NCBI GenBank assembly: GCA_017419165.1
Contig: JAFOLW010000048.1
Location: forward strand, 40,510-104,509
DNA: 64,000 nucleotides
Reading direction: 5' to 3'
Source: Erysipelotrichaceae bacterium
Lineage (GTDB): Bacteria; Bacillota_I; Bacilli_A; Erysipelotrichales; Erysipelotrichaceae
Below the pieces are notes generated by a model. The model saw nothing but the letters and a program-made list of their open reading frames with translations, was not told the DNA's origin and ran no database searches. Below, piece after piece: positions 32,422 to 40,748 of the stretch. The position numbers and the translations under genes were made by a program. Every line of letters begins with the position of its first letter. Position 1 is the stretch's first letter.

Positions 32422-32454
32422 TGTCTTGTACAAGACAGGGAAGGGTGATATAAA
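32422..32454 (+). promoter_or_regulatory. Promoter with a 16-bp palindrome over the -35
   Basis: The -35 is TTGTAC (32426-32431), the spacer 17 bases and the -10 TATAAA (32449-32454). The perfect palindrome TGTCTTGTACAAGACA (32422-32437) is centred on the -35, as expected for a dimeric repressor such as a GntR or TetR protein. No regulator gene is adjacent. Confidence 0.7.
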
Positions 32455-32513
32455 AGAATCATCAAGGCAGCATTTCAAAAACAATCGAAAACGGTGCAGC
32501 AAGGAGGTTTTTT

Positions 32514-33539
32514 ATGTTTATTGAAAATGAGGACATCCGGAAGGAATACAAACGCAGTGTGCGCAGCGTCTTCATCGGAGCGCTGGTATTGGCACTTGCC
32601 GCTCTGCTGATTCTGGCCGGCGTCTTTCATGCCGCAAAGGCAAAAAGGCAGATCGTCCATCTCAACGACGTGATCGTTCAGGAGAGTTCCGACAAATATG
32701 ACCGGATCGCTTATCTGGACATGATCGGATTTTTCCAGTTCGCGACTTACGGAGATGACTACGGCTACTATATCGCCTATGACGATGATTTCTTCTATCT
32801 GATCGGTTTCAAAGACAAGGATTTTGAATATATCGAAAAGAAATTCGACACGACTGATTATGTCACGGTATACGGCTACACCAAGCCGATCCCGGAAGAA
32901 GCCAAGTCTTATGCGATCGCATCGCTGAATGAAGAGATGGGCGAAAAGACTGTCACATACAACAGCTTCTACGATGTCTTCGGCGACACGCTGCTGGAAG
33001 TCCGCCGGGATTCCTCTGTCCTGGGGATCGGCCCGCTGTTCGAGCTTTCCGGTCATTGGCTCATTTTCGGCCTGTTTGCCGCTCTGTTCGGATCGATCCT
33101 TCTGGTCATCGGTCTGTCACAGAAAAAGAGCTTTGAGCGGTATTCGGCGCAGGCGAATCTGCTCAACGCGGAACTGAACGATGAGACGGCATTGCCGCGC
33201 AAGGACATGAAGCTGATCCTGGGCAGGGACCATCTTTTCTCTTACAACGGTTCTCTGGAAGTCATCGATCACAACGACATCGCCTGGGTCTATCCGACAA
33301 AGCATTCGACCAACGGCATCTCCGACTACAACTACCTGAACATCTGTCTCAAGGACGGCAAGGCGGTCAGCTGCGGAAACAGGGGGACTTTCGGAAAGAA
33401 AAAGAGGGCACAGACGCAAGAGAGCCATACGGAGGTCATGAACTATCTGTATGAGAAGAATCCGCAGATCCTGTTCGGTTATACGAAAGAAAATCTGGAG
33501 GCTTATAAAGCGATCCGGACGCAAAAGACCGGTCTTTAA
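32514..33539 (+). CDS. Membrane protein of unknown function with two spans
   Basis: 341 residues. A span at about 18-42, then an extracellular domain of about 140 residues rich in Asp and Tyr (FATYGDDYGYYIAYDDDFFY), a second span at about 182-202, then a cytoplasmic domain that looks PH-like (DHLFSYNGSLEVIDHNDIAWVY). I do not recognise the family with confidence. AAGGAGG precedes the ATG. Its promoter carries a palindromic operator-like site. Confidence 0.65.
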   Translation: MFIENEDIRKEYKRSVRSVFIGALVLALAALLILAGVFHAAKAKRQIVHLNDVIVQESSDKYDRIAYLDMIGFFQFATYGDDYGYYIAYDDDFFYLIGFKDKDFEYIEKKFDTTDYVTVYGYTKPIPEEAKSYAIASLNEEMGEKTVTYNSFYDVFGDTLLEVRRDSSVLGIGPLFELSGHWLIFGLFAALFGSILLVIGLSQKKSFERYSAQANLLNAELNDETALPRKDMKLILGRDHLFSYNGSLEVIDHNDIAWVYPTKHSTNGISDYNYLNICLKDGKAVSCGNRGTFGKKKRAQTQESHTEVMNYLYEKNPQILFGYTKENLEAYKAIRTQKTGL

Positions 33540-33610
33540 GTGTTTCGCAATGCCGCTGATCATCGTCCCGCTTGGTGAGACATACAGAGGGAAAAAAGAC
33601 CGGATATCAC

Positions 33611-33652
33611 AGACAGCTGTCTTTTGTACTGAAAGTAAAAAGATTTTATAAT
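33611..33652 (+). promoter_or_regulatory. Promoter and palindrome upstream of the NAD(P)-binding/DUF1295 cassette
   Basis: A perfect palindrome AGACAGCTGTCT (33611-33622) abuts the -35 TTGTAC (33624-33629). A 17-base spacer leads to TATAAT (33647-33652). Confidence 0.7.
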
Positions 33653-33680
33653 AATAAGGGAAATACAGGAGGATATGGAT

Positions 33681-34544
33681 ATGAAAGTATTGCTCGCCGG
33701 TGCATTCGGAAATCTCGGTTTTGAGATCCTCAAGGCACTGACAAACGAAAAATATGAGGTCATTGCAGCTGACCTGAAAGAAAAGGAGAACAACGGCCTG
33801 GAAGGCAAGTATGTCTTCAAAGCCATCGATGCGACCGATCCCAAGACGCTGTCGGGGATCTGCGACGGTGTCGACACGGTCATCACGACGATGGGCCTGA
33901 CGACTTCTTCCAAGAAGTTCACGGCTTATGATATCGATTATCAGGGCAACCTGAATCTCTACAATGAGGCAAAGAAAGCCGGTGTCCGCAAGTTCAATTA
34001 CATCTCAGTCATTTCCTGTGATGAGCCGGGTGCGGAAAAGGTTCCGATGCTGAATGCGAAATACATGCTCGAACAGGAGATCAAGAAGGGCGACATGAAG
34101 TATGTCATCTACCGTCCGACCGGTTACTTCTACGATATCGCCAAGGTCTTCAAGCCTTACATCGACAAGGGCGAGATGCAGCTGCTGAAAGGCTATCACG
34201 GCGTCAGAGCGAACGTCGTCGACTGTCCGGATTTCGCAAAGTTCATCGTCGATCATATGGATGACGAGAACGTCACCTACAACGTCGGCGGCAAAGAGAC
34301 CTATACCTATGAAGAGATGGCCAAGATGTGCTTCCGCGCTGCCGGTAAGCCGGTCATCATCAAGGATTCTCCGGTCTGGATGTTCTCGGTCCTGGCGAAT
34401 CTGCCGAAGATCAAGAAGGAAGGCAAGCACGACATCATCATGTTCTCGAAGTGGACACTGTCCCACGACCTGGTCGGTGACACCAAGGTCGGTGATGCTT
34501 CCTTCGCGGAGTATATCAAGGATTATTTCGGAGGTAAGAACTGA
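33681..34544 (+). CDS. NAD(P)-binding atypical SDR/NmrA-like protein
   Basis: 287 residues from the ATG at 33681; AGGAGG lies eight bases upstream, while an ATG at 33675 is too close to it. The N-terminal VLLAGAFGNLGFEILKAL has the cofactor loop of extended or atypical short-chain dehydrogenases. VITTMGLTTSS and YRPTGYFYDIAKVF fit the same group, but a canonical YxxxK active site is not obvious. It overlaps the DUF1295 gene by one base. Substrate unknown. Confidence 0.82.
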   Translation: MKVLLAGAFGNLGFEILKALTNEKYEVIAADLKEKENNGLEGKYVFKAIDATDPKTLSGICDGVDTVITTMGLTTSSKKFTAYDIDYQGNLNLYNEAKKAGVRKFNYISVISCDEPGAEKVPMLNAKYMLEQEIKKGDMKYVIYRPTGYFYDIAKVFKPYIDKGEMQLLKGYHGVRANVVDCPDFAKFIVDHMDDENVTYNVGGKETYTYEEMAKMCFRAAGKPVIIKDSPVWMFSVLANLPKIKKEGKHDIIMFSKWTLSHDLVGDTKVGDASFAEYIKDYFGGKN

Positions 34545-35371
34545 TGTTTCATCTCGATCCTTCCTATGTAGGAAAAGTCTGGCCTCCGTTCATGTGGGGC
34601 GTGACCCTTGTCGCAGCGCTCGGCTGCTGCATGGGTTTCAAGGAATTCGTCTGGTTCATGTCCGTCGGTTACGGCTTTGCGGTCATGTGCATCGGCATCT
34701 TCCACCTCATCTTCGGTCTGTTCAATCATTCTCTGACCCTGGCGACGGGGATCATGTCGGTCCTGTTCATCATCTACGGCTACCGTCTGGGCGGCTATAT
34801 CCTGAAAAGGGAACTGACCAATAAGGACTACCGCAAGACGCTGGAGTCGACCGGTTCGACCAAGGCAATGCCGATCCCGGTCTCTTTGTTCATGTGGGCG
34901 TATTCCATGTGGATGTATACGGCGCAGACTTCCGCTCTGTCTTACCGTGTCATGAACGGGGCGAAGGACAATCTCTTCGTCTGGATCGGCATCCTGATCA
35001 TGGTCCTGGCGATCTGCGGCGAGGCGACAGCCGACAAGCAGAAATCGGCTGCCAAGAAGATCAATCCGAAGCGCTTCTGCGATACCGGTCTGTACAGATA
35101 CTGCCGCTGCCCGAACTACTTTTCGGAAGTCCTGTTCTGGTTCGGCGTGACCGTTTCCGGTATCGGCGCTTTACAGGGATATCAGTGGTCGATGGCGATC
35201 GCCGCCTTCATCCTGATCACTTATGTCATGTACAATTCCGCTTCGCGTCTGGAACTGCGGCATGAGAAGAATTACGGACTGGATCCGGAATACCAGAAGT
35301 ATTCCGACACGGTCCCGCTCCTGTTCCCGTTCACGAAGCAGTATCATTCGATGAAAGTCTACAGAGATTAG
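34544..35371 (+). CDS. DUF1295/steroid 5-alpha-reductase-like membrane protein
   Basis: 275 residues with about seven spans. The C-terminal RFCDTGLYRYCRCPNYFSEV followed by LFWFGV is the DUF1295 signature, related to steroid 5-alpha-reductases and isoprenylcysteine methyltransferases; it binds NADPH or SAM in relatives. Co-translated with the SDR-like protein upstream and followed one base later by a six-span protein. A lipid or sterol-like substrate is a reasonable guess. Confidence 0.82.
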   Translation: MFHLDPSYVGKVWPPFMWGVTLVAALGCCMGFKEFVWFMSVGYGFAVMCIGIFHLIFGLFNHSLTLATGIMSVLFIIYGYRLGGYILKRELTNKDYRKTLESTGSTKAMPIPVSLFMWAYSMWMYTAQTSALSYRVMNGAKDNLFVWIGILIMVLAICGEATADKQKSAAKKINPKRFCDTGLYRYCRCPNYFSEVLFWFGVTVSGIGALQGYQWSMAIAAFILITYVMYNSASRLELRHEKNYGLDPEYQKYSDTVPLLFPFTKQYHSMKVYRD

Positions 35372-35372
35372 T

Positions 35373-35954
35373 ATGAAACAGTTTTCCGTTTCGATGGCGC
35401 TCGTCGACTATATTCCGGTCGTATTCTTCTGCCTGGCTTCTTTGATGCTGATCAAAGACCTGCAGAAGAAGATGTCGAAGGCTTCTTTGTATGTCTTTAC
35501 TGCCGGTGCCTTTCTGGTCACGGCAGCCGGTTTCTTAAAGGCGGGTTATAAACTGCTGTATGCCCTGCATATCGGCGACTTCCTATGGATGTCGGAGCAG
35601 TTTTTCTCGAATCAGTCCTTAGGCTTCTTATTGGCAGGGGTCGGACTGATGATGCATGTGATGTCGAAGAACGAACGTGCCTACGGTTTCCTGCCGACGA
35701 TGGCTCTGGTCGGGATCATGGTCGTCGGTCTGGGTGCGATGGATGCGGCTTTATGTTCCATTGCCAACAAGATGAAAAAGAGGAACGCACTCATTTGTTT
35801 CATCGTTTCTTTCTTCCTCTGCCTGATGATGGGCTATCTTTCATCGAAAGATTTCGACAAAGCCTTCATGAACTGGATCGCACAGTTCATCAATATCGCC
35901 GGTCAGGGTCTGTTTTATCTGGGTGTCCGCATCCTTCATAAAGCCGGCCTGTAA
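35373..35954 (+). CDS. Six-span membrane protein, unknown function
   Basis: 193 residues, nearly all hydrophobic, with about six spans and short basic loops (KDLQKKMSKAS, NKMKKRNA). Family unknown. It starts one base after the DUF1295 stop, so it belongs to that cassette. No terminator is obvious before the next promoter at 35992. Confidence 0.65.
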   Translation: MKQFSVSMALVDYIPVVFFCLASLMLIKDLQKKMSKASLYVFTAGAFLVTAAGFLKAGYKLLYALHIGDFLWMSEQFFSNQSLGFLLAGVGLMMHVMSKNERAYGFLPTMALVGIMVVGLGAMDAALCSIANKMKKRNALICFIVSFFLCLMMGYLSSKDFDKAFMNWIAQFINIAGQGLFYLGVRILHKAGL

Positions 35955-35991
35955 AAAATAACAAAAGAAAAGAGCCTGTTTCGTATCAGCC

Positions 35992-36020
35992 TTGAAAAAG
36001 GCCTTATGTGATGATATATT
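35992..36020 (+). promoter_or_regulatory. Promoter of the antiterminator gene
   Basis: TTGAAA (35992-35997), a 17-base spacer, TATATT (36015-36020). Transcription would begin near 36027, a few bases before the RAT element. Confidence 0.75.
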
Positions 36021-36033
36021 TGAATTGACAAAA

Positions 36034-36059
36034 GGCTTGTTATCGAAAGAGCAATACCT
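36034..36059 (+). promoter_or_regulatory. Ribonucleic antiterminator (RAT) element
   Basis: GGCTTGTTATC (36034-36044), GAAA, then GAGCAATACCT (36049-36059) resembles the GGATTGTTACTG...GGCAAAACC consensus bound by BglG/LicT proteins. Its 3' end overlaps the 5' arm of the terminator at 36056, so RNA-binding would prevent termination. Confidence 0.75.
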
Positions 36060-36092
36060 GTCTGCATATTTTATTGTGGACAGGTTTTTATT
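36056..36092 (+). terminator. Conditional terminator (attenuator) overlapping the RAT
   Basis: ACCTGTC (36056-36062) pairs with GACAGGT (36079-36085), followed by TTTTTATTT. It lies before the antiterminator gene. Confidence 0.85.
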
Positions 36093-36108
36093 TCATCAGA
36101 GGAGAGAT

Positions 36109-36936
36109 ATGGAAATAAAACAGATCATAAACAACAATGTGGTGATCTCGGATGACGGGAGCGGTGAAGTGATCGTCTTCGGAAAGGGGATCGGCTTCAA
36201 CGGCAAAGTCGGTCAGAAGATCGATCCGTCCGCGATCGAAAAGACCTTTGTCTTGCAAAGTGAAGGTTTCGATCCGTCGCTGCGTGCTTTTCTCGATGAT
36301 ATCCCGTATGATGTCGTGAAGTTCGGCGTCAAGGCGACAGATTATATCGTCCGCTGCAGCAATAAGAAGATCTCCAGAAGGATCCTGATCCCTCTGACCG
36401 ATCATATCTATTCCTGCATCGAGCGCAATAACAGCGGTGTGCGTTTCGATACGATGCTTTCCTATAATGTCCGTTATCTCTACAAAGATGAATATAAGAT
36501 CGCCGAAGACGTCATCGATATGATGGTCTCGGATTTCGGCATCGAAGCCGATAAGCAGGAAGCGGCATTCATTACCATGCATATCGTCAATGCGGAGCTC
36601 GATACCGATATCAAGGATATCTATACGGCGACGGACATCATCTCGATGAGCGTGGAGACGGTGGAGGAGTTCTTCAACATCCGGCTCAACAACGATGACA
36701 TCAATTTCGCCAGATTCATCACGCATCTGCAGTTCTTTGCCAAGCGGATGGTCAAGAACACCTTCTTAGGGGAAGATACGGATATCGAGATCAACAAGCA
36801 TATCATTCTGCGCTATCCCAATGAATACAAATGCGCAAAACTGATCGGCGAGAAGATCAAAGAAAGATACGGTTTCCAGATCGAGGACAATGAATACACT
36901 TATCTTACGATCCATATAGCGAGGTTATTACGGTGA
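36109..36936 (+). CDS. licT: BglG/LicT family transcription antiterminator
   Basis: 275 residues from the ATG at 36109 (MEIKQIINNNVV), which has an AGAGGAGAG site; open codons upstream run through the attenuator. The RNA-binding domain is residues 1-55 (ISDDGSGEVIVFGKGIGF). Two PRDs follow (about 65-170 and 172-275) with conserved His in FITMHIVNAE and LTIHIARLL. It prevents termination when its sugar is present and PTS phosphorylation allows. A RAT/terminator precedes its own gene, so it is autoregulated along with the PTS and GH1 genes downstream. Confidence 0.93.
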   Translation: MEIKQIINNNVVISDDGSGEVIVFGKGIGFNGKVGQKIDPSAIEKTFVLQSEGFDPSLRAFLDDIPYDVVKFGVKATDYIVRCSNKKISRRILIPLTDHIYSCIERNNSGVRFDTMLSYNVRYLYKDEYKIAEDVIDMMVSDFGIEADKQEAAFITMHIVNAELDTDIKDIYTATDIISMSVETVEEFFNIRLNNDDINFARFITHLQFFAKRMVKNTFLGEDTDIEINKHIILRYPNEYKCAKLIGEKIKERYGFQIEDNEYTYLTIHIARLLR

Positions 36937-36966
36937 CCCGCTTCAAATAAACGAAAGGAGACAAAT

Positions 36967-38310
36967 ATGGATTACAAAAAAACAGCTGCTGCCATCGTTG
37001 AGCTCGTCGGCGGCAAAGAAAACATCAATGCACACACGCATTGCATGACCCGTCTGCGTCTGACCCTGAATGACAAGGCCAAGGCAAAGGAAGAAGAGCT
37101 CAAGAAACTCGAAGGCATCCAGGGCGTCGTCTACAAAGGCGGTCAGTATCAGATCGTCATCGGACCGGATGTCGAACAGCTTTACAATGAGCTGGCTCCG
37201 CTGGTACCTGCCGCTCAGGCACAGGAAGTCGTCAAGGAGAACCTGGACGGCGAAAAAGAAAGCATCTGGAATACGGTCTTATCTTACATTTCCGGTTCCG
37301 TCACGCCTTCTTTGACCGTGCTGATCGGTTCCGGTATGATCTCTGCCGTATTGGCGCTTTGTGCCAACGTGTTCAAAGTCGATACGGCCGGCATGACTTA
37401 CCAGCTTTTCAATGCTTTGGCAAATGCTGCATATTCCTATCTGCCTGTATTCGTCGCATTTGCGGCTGCCAGAAGACTCAAGACCAACGAATACGTTGCG
37501 GCTTTCATCGTGCTGGCACTGTGCTCGTCTGCGATCTCCGGTGTTGCCGATCTGAAGATCTTCGGCATCCCTCTTACGACGGTGAAATACACGTCCAACA
37601 TCGTTCCGGCTCTGCTGATGGTCCCGGTCATGGCGTTCATCGACCGCTACATCGTTAAGTATTCACCGAAGTCCATCGTATCCATCACCCGTCCGACGAT
37701 CCTGGCGGTCGTCATGTTCCCGCTGACTCTGCTGGTCTTAGGTCCGATCGGTACCTGGATCGGTCAGGCACTGGCCAACTTCTGTGTTGCGATCACGAGC
37801 CTGGGCGGCATCTCCATGGTCATCCTTTCCGCTCTGCATCCGCTCTTGGTCATGGTAGGCATGCATACCGTCATCACGCCGCTGATCGTCAACGAGATCA
37901 CGACCTACGGTTCTTCTCTGCTCTTCTCTAAGGCTCTGGCAGGCAACCTGGCTATCGCCGGTGCCGCTCTGGCCGTCGGCCTCAAGGCAAAGAAGACGGA
38001 AAACAAGACCGCCGGTATCTCCACAGGTATCACGGCATTGCTGTCCGTCACCGAACCAGCCCTCTACGGTGTCCTGATCCGTTTGAAGAAGCCTTTGATC
38101 GGCGCTTTGATCGGCGCTGCCATCACCGGTCTGTTCATCGGTATCTTCGATATCCGCGCATATGCGACGGCATCCTGCTCGTTCCTGACACTGCCGATCT
38201 TTATGGCTCCGGATTCGATGACCAACTTCTATATGGCGGTCGCTGCCGCTATCATCGCAACGGTCCTGGGCTTTGCTGCGACTTGGCTCATCGGTTTCAA
38301 AGAGGACTGA
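36967..38310 (+). CDS. PTS beta-glucoside-type EIIBC permease
   Basis: 447 residues. EIIB domain 1-85 with phosphocysteine Cys26 in HTHCMTRLRLTL. EIIC domain about 100-447 with about ten spans and VTEPALYGVLIRLKKPLIG. The EIIA domain usual at the C terminus of BglF-type proteins is missing, so phosphate must come from another EIIA. It imports and phosphorylates a beta-glucoside. GAAAGGAG precedes the ATG. A hairpin separates it from the GH1 gene. Confidence 0.92.
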   Translation: MDYKKTAAAIVELVGGKENINAHTHCMTRLRLTLNDKAKAKEEELKKLEGIQGVVYKGGQYQIVIGPDVEQLYNELAPLVPAAQAQEVVKENLDGEKESIWNTVLSYISGSVTPSLTVLIGSGMISAVLALCANVFKVDTAGMTYQLFNALANAAYSYLPVFVAFAAARRLKTNEYVAAFIVLALCSSAISGVADLKIFGIPLTTVKYTSNIVPALLMVPVMAFIDRYIVKYSPKSIVSITRPTILAVVMFPLTLLVLGPIGTWIGQALANFCVAITSLGGISMVILSALHPLLVMVGMHTVITPLIVNEITTYGSSLLFSKALAGNLAIAGAALAVGLKAKKTENKTAGISTGITALLSVTEPALYGVLIRLKKPLIGALIGAAITGLFIGIFDIRAYATASCSFLTLPIFMAPDSMTNFYMAVAAAIIATVLGFAATWLIGFKED

Positions 38311-38316
38311 TATAAG

Positions 38317-38339
38317 AAAGGGACATCGCGTCCCTTTTT
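38317..38339 (+). terminator. Internal terminator/attenuator between EIIBC and GH1
   Basis: AAAGGGAC (38317-38324) pairs with GTCCCTTT (38330-38337), with T residues to 38339. It may lower GH1 expression relative to the permease. Confidence 0.75.
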
Positions 38340-38349
38340 GTGAGGAATT

Positions 38350-39765
38350 ATGGAAACTAAAAAGATCAACGATTTTCCGAAAGATTTTTTATGGGGCTCT
38401 TCTTCCGCTTCGTTTCAGTGTGAAGGTGCGGCCCACGAAGACGGCAAAGGTCTCTCGGTCATGGATGTCAGAAAGATCGATCCTTCGATCTGCGATTTCA
38501 GTGTAGCGAGCGATCATTATCACCGTTATAAAGAAGACATCGCCTTGATGAAGGAGATGGGCCTCAAGGCGTACCGTTTTTCGATCGCCTGGACCAGGAT
38601 CTTCCCGGAAGGAAACGGCGCAGTCAATGAAAAAGGTGTTGCTTTCTACAACGATCTGATCGACGAACTGGTCAAGGCACAGATCACGCCGATCGTGACG
38701 ATCTATCATTTCGATTATCCGCTCGGCCTGGTGAAACAGTACGGCGGCTGGCTCGACAGGAGAAGCATCGATGACTACGTCAATTATGCGGAATTCCTGT
38801 TCAAGACCTACGGCGACCGGGTGAAATACTGGCTGACCATCAACGAACAGGACCATGTCGTGCATATGCCGTTCCGCCTGGGCTTCGAGTGCGAAGACCG
38901 CAAGGAAGCGGAAAAACTGGGCTATCTGGCCAATCATCATATGTGTGTCGCAGCTGCCAGGGCGATCGAAAAATGTCATGAGATCGTCAAAGACGGCAAG
39001 ATCGGTCCGGCGACTTGTTTCACGATGTTCTATCCCGAGACCAATTCCCCGGCCGACATGCTGGCATGCATGGACGCCAACGTGATCCGCAATTTCTATC
39101 TTCTCGATCTCAACATCAAGGGCGAATACGATCCGCTGTTCAGGCGTTATCTGTGTGACCGCGATATGATGCCTCAGATCGAGGAAGGGGATATGGACGT
39201 CATGAAGAAGAACCGTCCGGATTTCCTGGCTTTCAACTACTATTATTCCGAATCGGTGAAGGCTTATCCCTGCGATGAGGATCATCCGATCGGTGAGATC
39301 GGCTTCAAGCTGCTTCCGAGCAGGGAAGCCGGCATCTATCAGGTCGTGAAAAACAAGAACCTGAAAGCGACCTTATGGGGCTGGGAGATCGACGATATCG
39401 GCTTGCAGTGCTCTGCCAGACAGCTCTATGACCGCTATCATCTGCCGCTGCTGATCACGGAGAACGGTTTCGGCAACAAGGAGACCTGGCCGGAAGAAGG
39501 CATACTGGAAGATGACGACCGGATCGACTATCTGTCAAGACACCTGCATCAGGTCAAGGAAGCGATGAACCTCGGCGTGGAGTTCCTCGGCTTCTGCAGT
39601 TGGTCCTTCATGGATCTGATCTCCGGCCATTCCGGTTTCTCGAAACGTTACGGTTTCGTCTATGTCAACCGGGAGGAACACGATCTCAAGGATCTCGCCA
39701 GAAGAAAAAAGAAGAGTTTCTACTGGTATAAGGACACGATCGCCAACAACGGAAAAGATATCTGA
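38350..39765 (+). CDS. GH1 6-phospho-beta-glucosidase, second copy
   Basis: 471 residues. N-terminal FLWGSSSASFQCEGAAHEDG, acid/base Glu166 in TINEQ, nucleophile Glu371 in ITENG. Ser425, Lys432 and Tyr434 in SGHSGFSKRYGF hold the 6-phosphate by family spacing. It hydrolyses the phosphorylated glucoside made by the EIIBC upstream. It is clearly a paralogue of the enzyme at 10932, with the same NEQ variant, but diverged enough to suggest a different aglycone. GAGGA lies before the ATG. Confidence 0.92.
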   Translation: METKKINDFPKDFLWGSSSASFQCEGAAHEDGKGLSVMDVRKIDPSICDFSVASDHYHRYKEDIALMKEMGLKAYRFSIAWTRIFPEGNGAVNEKGVAFYNDLIDELVKAQITPIVTIYHFDYPLGLVKQYGGWLDRRSIDDYVNYAEFLFKTYGDRVKYWLTINEQDHVVHMPFRLGFECEDRKEAEKLGYLANHHMCVAAARAIEKCHEIVKDGKIGPATCFTMFYPETNSPADMLACMDANVIRNFYLLDLNIKGEYDPLFRRYLCDRDMMPQIEEGDMDVMKKNRPDFLAFNYYYSESVKAYPCDEDHPIGEIGFKLLPSREAGIYQVVKNKNLKATLWGWEIDDIGLQCSARQLYDRYHLPLLITENGFGNKETWPEEGILEDDDRIDYLSRHLHQVKEAMNLGVEFLGFCSWSFMDLISGHSGFSKRYGFVYVNREEHDLKDLARRKKKSFYWYKDTIANNGKDI

Positions 39766-39769
39766 TGAA

Positions 39770-39799
39770 AAATGATCTGCACAAATGTGCAGATCATTT
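39770..39799. terminator. Bidirectional terminator
   Basis: A 13-bp stem, AAATGATCTGCAC (39770-39782) with GTGCAGATCATTT (39787-39799), flanked by T runs on both strands. Confidence 0.9.
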
Positions 39800-40671
39800 C
39801 ATTTTTTCATCATTTCTTCAAGGAAGGCTTTCTCGAAATAGATGCGGAAGCCCTTGGGGACCAGTTTCAGTTCGAAACGATCGTCAAACAGCGGCTCTCC
39901 GTCGATATTGGCACCGATCTTCGTATCGGAAGAAAGGACGAGCTCATCGGTCTCAAAGACTCTGACGGCCGGATTCTTCAGATGCGAGGCATCTTTCATC
40001 GACAGGATGGTCTTTGCCATCGATATTTTATTCAGTTCATCGACCAACAAGACTTCCATCTTTCCGTCATCGATGAAGGAGTTGGGAGACGGCCGATAGC
40101 CGCCGCCGTAATATCGGGCATTGGCGGCGATGAGCGTCGTGAAGCTGCCTTCGATCCGCTCACCGTTGATGCACACTTCCATCTTCTTGGGACGGTAGGT
40201 CAGGAAATAGTAGACCACACCGGCATTGTAGCGCATGGACTTCGGGATGAGCGGGTTGTGGATGAAGCGGTCGTCGTTGGCGATGTCCGCATCGATGCCG
40301 AAACAGGCGACGTTGATGAAGTAACGGTCGTTGATCTTTATGAGATCGACAGCATGGATACCGTCGTTCATTTCCTCCATGCAGTAGCGGCAGAAATCGT
40401 TGCCGGTACCGTGCGGGACGAACGAGAGGATGTTGTCGGTGCCGATCAGATCGTTGAGCAGCAGGTTGATCGAACCGTCGCCGCCGACTGTGGTGATGAT
40501 ATATTCCGTATCCTTGAAGCGCTTCATCGTTTCCCGAAGCTCTTCGACGGTATCGGAGATGCAGATCTCATAGTCGCGTTTGAAAAGAGCGGAGACTTTG
40601 CGAAGTCTCTTTTCGATCTCGGGAGTCTCTTCTTTCAGGTTGAAGCGGTTGAGCAGGTAGATGTATCTCAT
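39799..40671 (-). CDS. Diacylglycerol/lipid kinase family protein
   Basis: 290 residues from the ATG at 40671 (MRYIYLLNRFN). The catalytic domain has TTVGGDGSINLLLNDLIG and the nucleotide motif PHGTGNDF. The C-terminal domain holds DDGKMEVLLVDELN. Relatives phosphorylate diacylglycerol or related lipids. TATAAT (40687-40682) lies ten bases before the ATG and no clear ribosome-binding site is seen. Divergent from xpt. Confidence 0.88.
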   Translation of the reverse strand: MRYIYLLNRFNLKEETPEIEKRLRKVSALFKRDYEICISDTVEELRETMKRFKDTEYIITTVGGDGSINLLLNDLIGTDNILSFVPHGTGNDFCRYCMEEMNDGIHAVDLIKINDRYFINVACFGIDADIANDDRFIHNPLIPKSMRYNAGVVYYFLTYRPKKMEVCINGERIEGSFTTLIAANARYYGGGYRPSPNSFIDDGKMEVLLVDELNKISMAKTILSMKDASHLKNPAVRVFETDELVLSSDTKIGANIDGEPLFDDRFELKLVPKGFRIYFEKAFLEEMMKK

Positions 40672-40695
40672 ATCTTTTCTTATTATAACTCCGCC

Positions 40696-40723
40696 TTGAA
40701 TCGTTAAGAAAATGTGATAGTAT
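40696..40723 (+). promoter_or_regulatory. Promoter of xpt
   Basis: TTGAAT (40696-40701), a 16-base spacer and the extended -10 TG-A-TAGTAT (40718-40723). Only about 20 bases remain to the start, too few for a purine riboswitch. Confidence 0.55.
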
Positions 40724-40748
40724 ATGGGCATACGTTAAAGGAGCTTAT

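Noticed and set aside
32370..32513. Possible small gene in the gap before 32514
   Set aside because: No start with ribosome-binding site; the bases are explained by a terminator, operator and promoter.
40688..40748. Purine riboswitch before xpt
   Set aside because: The gap is too short and lacks the conserved loop sequences of the purine aptamer.
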